Below, piece by piece: positions 1-5,046 of a stretch of 6,883 bases of DNA. Within the stretch, counting starts at the first letter, position 1; each line of letters begins with the position of its first letter. The stretch lies in assembly GCA_051003695.1 (NCBI GenBank), contig JBPCLB010000086.1, forward strand, positions 1 through 6,883, in the 5' to 3' direction. Both the position numbers and the translations under genes were made by a program. Under the pieces are notes generated by a model. The model saw nothing but the letters and a program-made list of their open reading frames with translations, had not been told where the DNA came from and searched no databases. This DNA comes from Gaiella sp051003695. Lineage in GTDB: Bacteria; Actinomycetota; Thermoleophilia; Gaiellales; Gaiellaceae.

Positions 1-1
1 G

Positions 2-676
2 GGGTTGCTCGGGGCGGAGGGGGAGAATGTCGCGATGTTCGCCCGCTGCCGTGGTTTGCTCGGGCGGGAGGCCGATCCCGTCGGCGCACTCGCGGTGCAG
101 GGCGATCTCACGATTCCGCAGCACCTCGAGCGGCTCGTCCAAGCGACGGTCGGTGCGTTCGGCGGGGTCGACGTCCTCGTCCTGAACGGTGGGGGCCCGC
201 CGCCGGGAGCCGCGAGCGGGCTCACCGCGCAGGCCGTCGAAGACGCCGTCGCGCTCCTGCTCACCCCCCATGTCACGCTCGTCGGGCATTGCCTCCCCCA
301 TCTCCGCGCAAGCGGCCGTGGGCGCATCGTCGCGCTGGAGTCGACATCCGTGAAGGAGCCGATCGACAACCTGGCGCTCTCGAACGCCGTGCGGCCGGGT
401 GTCGTGGGCTGGCTACGCACGCTCGCGCGCGAGCTTGGGCCGGACGGGATCACGGTCAACACGATCGCGCCGGGACGCATCGACACCGACCGGCTCCGGT
501 CACTGTACGGGGAGGACGGTCCGTCACCCGAGGCGCTCACCGCGATAGCCGCCGGTCGGCTCGGGACCGCGGCGGAGATCGCCGCCGTGGTGTGCTTTCT
601 CGCCTCCGGAGCGGCGAGCTACGTCACGGGAACGGTGATTCCGGTCGACGGCGGCCTGACCCGCTCACTGCTCTAG
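2..676 (+). CDS. SDR-family NAD(P)-dependent oxidoreductase, 5'-partial
   Basis: This is the C-terminal part of a short-chain dehydrogenase/reductase with a Rossmann fold. The frame is open to the left edge and the N-terminal TGxxxGIG cofactor loop lies outside the window, so the apparent TTG start at 5 is not taken as real. Numbering from the codon at 5: beta-2 VAMFAR (9-14), a GDLT motif (33-36), NGGGPPPG (61-68, replacing the usual NNAG), GRIVALES (106-113), VNTIAPGRIDT (151-161) and the C-terminal YVTGTVIPVDGG (206-217). The YxxxK catalytic site is atypical: aligning on the next helix puts S126 and R130 (LSNAVR) where Tyr and Lys normally sit. The family is certain; substrate and activity are unknown. 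It may be related to the 3-oxoacyl-ACP-reductase-like SDRs, but nothing here shows that. TAG stop at 674-676. Confidence 0.9.
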   Translation, partial: GLLGAEGENVAMFARCRGLLGREADPVGALAVQGDLTIPQHLERLVQATVGAFGGVDVLVLNGGGPPPGAASGLTAQAVEDAVALLLTPHVTLVGHCLPHLRASGRGRIVALESTSVKEPIDNLALSNAVRPGVVGWLRTLARELGPDGITVNTIAPGRIDTDRLRSLYGEDGPSPEALTAIAAGRLGTAAEIAAVVCFLASGAASYVTGTVIPVDGGLTRSLL

Positions 677-680
677 TGCT

Positions 681-699
681 CCCCGCCGCCGATACGGGG
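681..699 (+). terminator. Weak hairpin after the SDR gene
   Basis: Arms CCCCG (681-685) and CGGGG (695-699) flank a 9-base loop, five bases after the SDR stop codon, followed only by a short TTT (703-705). The stem is GC-rich but short and there is no proper U-tract, so a terminator role is tentative. Confidence 0.25.
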
Positions 700-804
700 G
701 TGGTTTGCCGACGAGAACGGAGGGAGCCCCGGATGCACGGAGCCCCCATGCCGAACGCGCCGAACGAACGACCGAGAACAACGGTATGAGCAGCGTTCGC
801 AGTC

Positions 805-1851
805 GTGCGAAGCGTGGGCGTCTTCGCGGCGGGGAGAACTGAGCTGCGCCGCTACGCTGGTAGCCTCGCGGCCCTCGGCGCCGTTCTTCTCACGGCAGGC
901 CTCTTCGGCGCGTGGGTCGCGCCGAGCGACGACTTCCTCTACCTGCCGAACGACGCGAAGCCCGTCGCGGCGAATGTCGCCGTGGACGGCCGTCCCGACT
1001 CCGGTGGCGAGGGTGGGATCTACTACGTGGACGTGAGCGTGCGTCCGGCACGCTGGCTCGAGCACGTCGTCCCGTGGCTCCGCCCGGACGGCGCCTCGCT
1101 CGTGGCAGGGGAGCGTGTGACGGCACGCGGTGAGTCGCTCGAGGAGCGACAACGCAAGGGCGTCGCGGAGATGAACCGTTCGGAGCGGGTCGCCGCCGCC
1201 GTCGCGCTGCGCGAGGCGGGCCTGCGCGTGACGGCAATCGCCCGTGGAGTCCTCGTCGAATCCGTCGCGATCGACGTTCCCGCGGCAGGCGTGCTCGAGG
1301 ACGGGGACGTGATCGTCGCCGCGGCGGGGCGTGAGACGAAGACGCCGGCAGGCCTCCGGGCAGCGATCAGCCCACTAGTGCCCGGCGCGTCCGTGGCCCT
1401 CCGGGTACGCCGCGACGGTCGCGCGCTCGTCCGAACGGTTGCGACGGTGGAGTCACCCGTCGAGCCGGGTCGAGCGATGATCGGGGTCCGCGTCGGACAG
1501 GACGCCACGATCCGGCTGCCGGTCGACGTCGAGATCGATCTCGGTGACGTCGGCGGCCCCTCGGCCGGACTCCCGTTCGCGCTCGAAGTGCTGAAGGAGC
1601 TCGGCCGAGACGTCGACCGCGGCAATCGGGTCGCGGCGACCGGCGAGCTCGCACTCGATGGCACCGTCCTGCCGGTGGGCGGGCTGAAGCAGAAGACTCT
1701 TGGTGCGCGCGCAGCCGGAGTCGACGTCTTTCTCGTTCCGGCTGGGGAGAACGCGAACGAGGCGCTTCGATATGCGGGGTCGTTGCGGGTGATTCCTGTC
1801 GAGAGTTTTCAACAGGCGTTGCGTGCACTGAGAACACTTTCTCGAAAATAG
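805..1851 (+). CDS. Membrane-anchored PDZ + Lon-type (S16) serine protease, YlbL-like
   Basis: A 348-residue protein: a short N-terminal tail, one transmembrane helix or uncleaved signal anchor (about 18-38), a linker, a PDZ domain (about 144-215, with GVLV as the carboxylate-binding loop and GVLEDGDVI) and a C-terminal Lon proteolytic domain (about 220-348). The Ser-Lys dyad is S253 in GGPSAG and K297 in GGLKQK; aligned with E. coli Lon S679/K722 these match apart from a one-residue insertion. There is no AAA+ domain. This is the layout of the YlbL family, which includes B. subtilis YlbL (DdcP, a protease of DNA-damage checkpoint recovery) and M. tuberculosis Rv3194c. The active site probably faces outside the membrane, with PDZ selecting substrate C-termini. 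The start is uncertain: an in-frame TGA at 787-789 limits extension, GTG at 805 and 814 both fit, and neither has a convincing Shine-Dalgarno. The 3' end is AT-richer and overlaps a promoter-like element. Confidence 0.93.
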   Translation: MRSVGVFAAGRTELRRYAGSLAALGAVLLTAGLFGAWVAPSDDFLYLPNDAKPVAANVAVDGRPDSGGEGGIYYVDVSVRPARWLEHVVPWLRPDGASLVAGERVTARGESLEERQRKGVAEMNRSERVAAAVALREAGLRVTAIARGVLVESVAIDVPAAGVLEDGDVIVAAAGRETKTPAGLRAAISPLVPGASVALRVRRDGRALVRTVATVESPVEPGRAMIGVRVGQDATIRLPVDVEIDLGDVGGPSAGLPFALEVLKELGRDVDRGNRVAATGELALDGTVLPVGGLKQKTLGARAAGVDVFLVPAGENANEALRYAGSLRVIPVESFQQALRALRTLSRK

Positions 1852-1871
1852 GTGTTTTCCAGGACTTTTGC
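1844..1871 (+). promoter_or_regulatory. Shared intergenic element, copy 1 (possible promoter)
   Basis: GAAAATAGG overlaps the protease stop codon and is followed by TTTTCCAGGACTTTTGC (1855-1871). It closely matches the element at 3615-3644 before the helicase gene, where the second part differs at 3 of 17 positions. GAAAAT (1844-1849) could be a -10 box, giving the four-cysteine ORF a leader of about 130 bases. GAAAA/TTTTC (1844-1848 and 1855-1859) is also a small inverted repeat, so an operator is possible. No clear -35 is seen. Confidence 0.4.
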
Positions 1872-1939
1872 CCACAAGGGCGACAGCCGCAAAATGCGGG
1901 GATTTCCTCGGGAGGGGGGTTGCGAGAAGCGCGATCGCA
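1870..1939 (+). other. Run of short hairpins in the leader of the four-cysteine ORF
   Basis: Three perfect short stem-loops follow one another: GCCC/GGGC (1870-1873, 1878-1881; loop ACAA), CCGCA/TGCGG (1887-1891, 1895-1899; loop AAA) and TGCGA/TCGCA (1921-1925, 1935-1939). The stems are only 4-5 bp, which is easily reached by chance in GC-rich DNA, so a structured leader is only a suggestion. The sequence does not look coding. No known riboswitch is recognised. Confidence 0.25.
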
Positions 1940-1989
1940 CGACACAATCCCGCCTGTTCGTCAGCGCCCGTCGCCGATCATGGGGGATC

Positions 1990-2175
1990 ATGAGCAAACG
2001 TTCCATCGCAACCTGCAATGAATGCTATTTCAGACAGGCAGGTCTCTGCGCGCTCCCCGGCCCGACGGCTTGCCCGACCTTTCGCGCCGCGGCAAAAGGC
2101 GGTCTGACCCCGCCTCCTCAGCCGCGACTCGTGCTGCGAACGATCTCGCCGCTCGTCACGCCGGCCACCGCGTAA
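1990..2175 (+). CDS. Small protein with four cysteines (putative metal-binding), unknown function
   Basis: A 61-residue basic protein. Residues 9-32 hold a compact cysteine signature, C9-x2-C12-x7-C20-x7-C28, in the context CNECYFR...LCALPG...CPTFR. The spacing suits one zinc ion or possibly an iron-sulfur site. After residue 33 the chain is low-complexity and proline-rich, with no membrane segment. I do not recognise a named family. ATG 1990 is chosen because the cysteine block follows directly; upstream in the same frame the translation looks random. GGGGGA (1982-1987) is only two bases from the ATG, too close for a good Shine-Dalgarno. The stop lies 10 bases before the LapA-like gene, so the two may be co-transcribed. 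The dense cysteine pattern in an otherwise ordinary gap is the main argument that it is real. Alternatively it is a chance ORF in GC-rich DNA. Confidence 0.6.
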   Translation: MSKRSIATCNECYFRQAGLCALPGPTACPTFRAAAKGGLTPPPQPRLVLRTISPLVTPATA

Positions 2176-2185
2176 CATCTGCGCC
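2173..2185 (+). promoter_or_regulatory. Possible -10 box for a leaderless LapA-like mRNA
   Basis: TAACAT (2173-2178) overlaps the stop codon of the four-cysteine ORF and ends 7 bases before the GTG at 2186. That is the distance expected if transcription starts at or next to the start codon. No Shine-Dalgarno precedes this gene, which fits a leaderless transcript. The -35 region is not recognisable. Confidence 0.35.
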
Positions 2186-2422
2186 GTGAACGGCGAGACC
2201 TCCCCGCGCGCTCCGAGCGGTATTCCCTGGCGCGTGATCCTGTGGGTCGTGCTCGCGGTCTACGCCGCGCTCTTCCTGGTGCTCAACAACGAGCAGACGG
2301 ACGTCAGCTTCGTGTTCTTCACGATCGAGACGAAGCTGATCTGGCTCGTGCTCATGAGCATGGCACTCGGCGCGGGCCTGATGTGGCTCGGCCCGCGATT
2401 GCTCCGCAACCGCCGCCGGTAA
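2186..2422 (+). CDS. LapA-domain (DUF1049) two-helix membrane protein
   Basis: A 78-residue integral membrane protein with a short polar N-terminus, helix 1 (about 15-33, WRVILWVVLAVYAALFLVL), the NNEQTDVSFVFF segment, helix 2 (about 47-68) and a basic C-terminal tail ending RNRRR. The N-(N)-x-x-x-V-x-F-x-F segment between two helices is the hallmark of the LapA/YciM-partner domain (DUF1049). In E. coli LapA works in lipopolysaccharide assembly control, but the domain is widespread in bacteria without LPS, including Actinobacteria, where its role is unknown. The GTG start is fixed by the upstream stop and the fit to family length (about 80-110). It lacks a ribosome-binding site and may be leaderless. 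Confidence 0.88.
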   Translation: MNGETSPRAPSGIPWRVILWVVLAVYAALFLVLNNEQTDVSFVFFTIETKLIWLVLMSMALGAGLMWLGPRLLRNRRR

Positions 2423-2459
2423 GAATCCGCTCCCGCCGGCCGAGGCGGACGCGCGCGGA

Positions 2460-2473
2460 TAGGCTCGCGAGCG
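2460..2473 (+). promoter_or_regulatory. Possible -10 box for a leaderless aminotransferase mRNA
   Basis: TAGGCT (2460-2465) fits the TAnnnT core of an actinobacterial -10 box and is followed by 8 bases and then ATG at 2474. There is no Shine-Dalgarno. The 51-base gap after the LapA-like gene leaves room for a promoter, although no -35 is evident. Confidence 0.35.
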
Positions 2474-3556
2474 ATGGCTCCGATCTCGTTCGCGCGTGGT
2501 GCGCCCAACCCGGCCGCCCTCGATCCTGCGCTGGTCGCCGACTGCGCGCGGACCGTACTCGAACGCGACGGCAAGACGATCCTCTCGTACGGCAGCGGCG
2601 GCGGTTATGGGCCGCTGCGCGACCTGCTCGCGGAGCGACACCGCGTCGAGCCGGCCCGCGTGTTCGTCACCGCGGGCGGGCTTCAGGGCTTCGTGTTCTA
2701 CGCCGCGGCGCAGCTCGCCCGGAAGCCGGGACGCGTTCTCGTCGAAGCGCCGACGTACGACAGGCCGCTGAAGCTCCTCGGGCTCCACGGAGCTGAGGTG
2801 GTGTCCCTGCCGATGGACGAGGAAGGTCTCGACCTCGACGCGCTCGAGACCGAGCTCACACGTGGCGGCGAGATCTCGTTCCTCTACACGATTCCGACGT
2901 TCCAGAACCCGAGCGGCCGCACGCTGGGAGACGAGCGCCGCCGCCGTCTCGCCGACCTCGCGGCGGAGCACGACCTCGATGTCCTCGAGGACGATCCCTA
3001 TGGGCTCGTTCGTTACGAGGGTGTCGCTCCGATCTCGCTCCACGAGCTCGCCGGCGACGCGCGCGTGACATTTACCTCGTCGTTCTCGAAAACCGTCGCA
3101 CCCGGGCTGCGCGTCGGCTACTTCGTCGTCCCCGAGGCGTTACGGGCAGCCTACGACGATCGCGCGGTCTCGACGTACATCTCGCCGTCCCTCCTCCCGC
3201 AGGCCGTCGTGCACGAGATCTTCGCGCGCGGAGCGTTCGAGCAGAACCTCGGCCGGATCAAGGCGCTCCTCGGTGCGCAAAAGGACGCGATGCTGCTCTC
3301 GCTCGAGCGCGAGCTGCCGGAGCGTGTGACCTGGAGTCGACCGGAGGGTGGCTACTTCCTGTGGGTCGACTTCGGGGCCGGCGTCGACGCGAGCGCGGTG
3401 TTGGAGCGCGCGACCGCGGCCGGTGTGACGTTCGTGCGAGGCGCCGACTTCTTTTCCGGAGGGGCGGGCGGCCAGAGCGCGGCCAGGCTGGCGTTCTCGT
3501 ACGAGCCGCCAGAGCGAATCGCCGAAGGAGTCGCGTTGCTCGCGAGTGTCCTGTAG
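2474..3556 (+). CDS. PLP-dependent aminotransferase, class I/II fold (2-aminoadipate/MocR-type)
   Basis: A complete 360-residue fold-type I aminotransferase (Aminotran_1_2). Visible landmarks: SYGSGGGYGPLRDLL (38-52) binding substrate and dimer partner; the T66-A-G-G-LQ cofactor phosphate region; PTFQNPSG (141-148) with N145; the D174-P-Y176 pair that holds the PLP pyridine nitrogen and O3'; SSFSKTVAPGLRVGY (202-216) with the Schiff-base lysine K206 and phosphate-binding R213; and ARLAFS with R338, the expected alpha-carboxylate arginine. The LEDDPY and SFSKTVAPGLRVGY blocks are those of the LysN/2-aminoadipate and MocR aminotransferase group. No N-terminal GntR DNA-binding domain is present, so this is an enzyme rather than a MocR regulator. 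It starts slightly shorter than relatives of about 390-400 residues, so the first helix may be reduced. The amino-donor preference cannot be read from the sequence. Confidence 0.93.
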   Translation: MAPISFARGAPNPAALDPALVADCARTVLERDGKTILSYGSGGGYGPLRDLLAERHRVEPARVFVTAGGLQGFVFYAAAQLARKPGRVLVEAPTYDRPLKLLGLHGAEVVSLPMDEEGLDLDALETELTRGGEISFLYTIPTFQNPSGRTLGDERRRRLADLAAEHDLDVLEDDPYGLVRYEGVAPISLHELAGDARVTFTSSFSKTVAPGLRVGYFVVPEALRAAYDDRAVSTYISPSLLPQAVVHEIFARGAFEQNLGRIKALLGAQKDAMLLSLERELPERVTWSRPEGGYFLWVDFGAGVDASAVLERATAAGVTFVRGADFFSGGAGGQSAARLAFSYEPPERIAEGVALLASVL

Positions 3557-3572
3557 GGCAGTTGCGGCTGCC
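3557..3572 (+). terminator. Weak hairpin directly after the aminotransferase
   Basis: GGCAG (3557-3561) and CTGCC (3568-3572) form a 5-bp stem with a TTGCGG loop, beginning at the base after the TAG stop. No U-tract follows, so any terminating effect is doubtful. Confidence 0.2.
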
Positions 3573-3614
3573 GCCGGACGTGCCTCGTCAAGGCGTGTGA
3601 GCTACGAGTGCCTG

Positions 3615-3644
3615 TAGAATAGGGGGCTTTTCTAGGCATTTTGC
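3615..3644 (+). promoter_or_regulatory. Shared intergenic element, copy 2 (probable helicase promoter)
   Basis: TAGAAT (3615-3620) matches five of six bases of the TATAAT consensus in an otherwise GC-rich gap. It runs into AGGGGGC and then TTTTCTAGGCATTTTGC (3628-3644), matching copy 1 at 1844-1871. Transcription from here would start near 3627 and give the helicase a leader of about 180 bases. The -35 position reads GGCGTG, not a consensus. TAGAA and TTCTA (3615-3619, 3630-3634) can also pair, so an operator or small hairpin is possible. Confidence 0.45.
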
Positions 3645-3647
3645 GGG

Positions 3648-3711
3648 GGCAGCGGGAAGACGGCAACCGACCGGGCTGCTACTCTCCGACACAGGGACGG
3701 CAACGGTGTCG
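3648..3711 (+). other. Two tandem leader hairpins with the same nonamer in their loops
   Basis: Stem A pairs GCAGC (3649-3653) with GCTGC (3675-3679); stem B pairs CGACAC (3687-3692) with GTGTCG (3706-3711). The unpaired part of each holds an identical GACGGCAAC, at 3659-3667 and 3696-3704. This looks like a duplicated recognition element in the helicase leader, for a protein, an RNA or the helicase itself. Base pairing is read by eye only. Confidence 0.4.
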
Positions 3712-3728
3712 CCCCGTGAGATCAGCGC

Positions 3729-3804
3729 TTCTTTCGACCCTTTGCACGGCTCGAGAGCAGTTCCGATCTCGAGCCAATTCGTTTCGACAAAGGAGTCGAG
3801 AGAA
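3729..3804 (+). promoter_or_regulatory. Long helix in the helicase leader that sequesters the ribosome-binding site
   Basis: Bases 3729-3744 pair with 3788-3804 through 16 base pairs, with one T-G wobble (3733/3800) and one bulged A (3794). The 3' strand contains AAAGGAG, the helicase Shine-Dalgarno, paired with CCTTT at 3739-3743. The helix encloses a perfect 9-bp hairpin: GGCTCGAGA (3748-3756) with TCTCGAGCC (3767-3775), 10-base loop. A competing local hairpin, TCGAC/GTCGA (3784-3788, 3795-3799), would instead display AAAGGA in its loop. The geometry fits translational control of the helicase, for example by temperature or autoregulation, but this is inferred from base pairing alone. Confidence 0.6.
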
Positions 3805-3808
3805 CCAC

Positions 3809-5005
3809 ATGGACCAATCCACCTTCACCGCGCTCGGTGCGAGCGCCGACGTGATCGCAGCACTCGCCGCGCGCGGGATCACGTCCCCGTTCGAGATCCA
3901 GACCCGGGTGATCCCCGTCGCCCTGCGCGGCGGCGACGTGCTCGCGAAGTCCCCGACGGGGTCGGGCAAGACCCTGGCCTTCGCCCTGCCGATCGTCGAG
4001 ACCGTCGCGAGAGACGAGCCTCGTCCTGCTGCTCTCGTGCTCGTGCCGACCCGCGAGCTCGCCGTCCAGGTGACCGAGGAGATCCAGACGCTGGCTTCGG
4101 CTAGGCGCCTCACGGTTGCATGCGTCTACGGCGGCGTCCCGCTCCATGCTCAGGCGAAGCGAGCCGCTCAGGCGCACGTGGTGGTCGCGACGCCCGGGCG
4201 CCTGCAGGACCTGCTCGAGCGCAGGATGATCTCGATCGACGCGGTTCGCATTCTCATCCTCGACGAGGCCGATCGGATGCTCGACATGGGGTTCAAGCCC
4301 CAGGTCGACCGGATCGTCAAGCGGCTTTCGTCCGAGCGGCAGACGATGTTCTTCTCGGCAACCCTCGACGGCGCCGTCGGCGACCTGGCGCGGGCATACA
4401 CCAACGAGCCTGCTCGGATCGAGGCCGATCTGCCGGAGCAGCACTCGCCGGGCGAGATCGACCACAAGTTCGTGCCGGTGACGCTCGACACGAAGGTCGA
4501 CACACTCGTCCGCCTGATCGGCGAGGCAAACGGGCTGACCCTCGTCTTCGTCAGGACGAAACGCGGTGCCGATCGTCTCCGCCAACGCCTCACGACCCAC
4601 GGCGTCGACGCGGTCGCGATGCACGGCGATCTCAGCCAGGGTCAGCGCGAGAAGGCGCTCTCCCGCTTCGACCGAGGCGCAGTCAAGACGCTGATCGCGA
4701 CGGACGTCGCGGCGCGCGGTCTCGATCTCGACGACGTGAAGCTCGTCGTCAATTTCGACCCGCCCGAGGACGAGAAGGCCTACACCCACCGTGTCGGGCG
4801 GACCGGTCGCGCTGGGCGCGCCGGCGATGCGATCACACTGGTGCTGCCCGACCAGCAGAACGACGTGAGCCGCGTCGCGAGGCTCCACGGGCAGTCCGAG
4901 CGCTTCGAGGAGACCGGAATGAAGGTCGCGCCTCCGAAGCTCGTCTACACGTCGCGCAAGCGCGGCTCCAAATGGGGGCCTGTGCGAGCGCAGCGAAAGA
5001 TCTAG
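3809..5005 (+). CDS. DEAD-box ATP-dependent RNA helicase (RhlE/CsdA-like)
   Basis: A 398-residue superfamily 2 RNA helicase with all motifs present: Q motif (F6 to Q31), Walker A SPTGSGKT (48-55, K54), PTREL (80-84), GG (108-109), TPGR (128-131), DEAD (152-155), SAT (183-185), VFVRT (246-250), DVAARGLD (299-306) and HRVGRTGR (327-334). It unwinds short RNA duplexes with ATP, typically in ribosome assembly, mRNA decay or the cold response. The C-terminus is short and basic (KLVYTSRKRGSKWGPVRAQ), enough for weak RNA contact but with no extra RNA-binding domain such as DbpA or RRM, so it is close to a minimal RhlE-type helicase. ATG 3809 is chosen over in-frame upstream codons because the Q motif begins six residues later and AAAGGAG (3789-3795) is the best Shine-Dalgarno in the window, though 13 bases away. 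The ribosome-binding site lies inside a strong predicted leader helix. Confidence 0.96.
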   Translation: MDQSTFTALGASADVIAALAARGITSPFEIQTRVIPVALRGGDVLAKSPTGSGKTLAFALPIVETVARDEPRPAALVLVPTRELAVQVTEEIQTLASARRLTVACVYGGVPLHAQAKRAAQAHVVVATPGRLQDLLERRMISIDAVRILILDEADRMLDMGFKPQVDRIVKRLSSERQTMFFSATLDGAVGDLARAYTNEPARIEADLPEQHSPGEIDHKFVPVTLDTKVDTLVRLIGEANGLTLVFVRTKRGADRLRQRLTTHGVDAVAMHGDLSQGQREKALSRFDRGAVKTLIATDVAARGLDLDDVKLVVNFDPPEDEKAYTHRVGRTGRAGRAGDAITLVLPDQQNDVSRVARLHGQSERFEETGMKVAPPKLVYTSRKRGSKWGPVRAQRKI

Positions 5006-5008
5006 CCT

Positions 5009-5040
5009 GCTGTCGGGAGAAACATGCCTCTCCCGACAGC
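5009..5040. terminator. Bidirectional hairpin terminator between convergent genes
   Basis: GCTGTCGGGAGA (5009-5020) and TCTCCCGACAGC (5029-5040) are a perfect 12-bp inverted repeat with an 8-base loop. It fills the 41-base gap between the helicase stop and the cupin stop. No long T-tract follows on either strand, but such U-poor hairpins between convergent genes are usual in high-GC Actinobacteria. Confidence 0.8.
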
Positions 5041-5046
5041 TTCGAC

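Noticed and set aside
748..842. Two short ORFs joined by an ATGA overlap (748-789 and 786-842) before the protease gene
   Set aside because: They are 13 and 18 codons, have no ribosome-binding site, and the second overlaps the protease frame. Chance is enough to explain them.
1852..1989. Upstream extension of the four-cysteine ORF from GTG 1852 or ATG 1894
   Set aside because: The translation has no pattern, and the DNA is locally AT-richer with hairpins and the shared element, which fits a leader better.
2156..3043. 295-codon ORF on the minus strand over the LapA-like and aminotransferase genes
   Set aside because: It is antisense to two convincing genes, has skewed composition and no domain.
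3692..3699. CAGGGACG matches the CsrA-binding consensus in a hairpin loop
   Set aside because: CsrA is not typical of the Actinobacteriota suggested by the gene content, and an eight-base match with three free choices is easily random.
3645..3720. Resemblance of the helicase leader to cobalamin or SAM riboswitches (GGGAA, CGGCAACC)
   Set aside because: Only short fragments agree; the conserved core helices and spacing are missing, and a helicase is not a usual target.
3641..3808. N-terminal extension of the helicase by 56 codons
   Set aside because: The extension is basic and random-looking, coincides with the structured leader, and the Shine-Dalgarno and Q motif point to ATG 3809.
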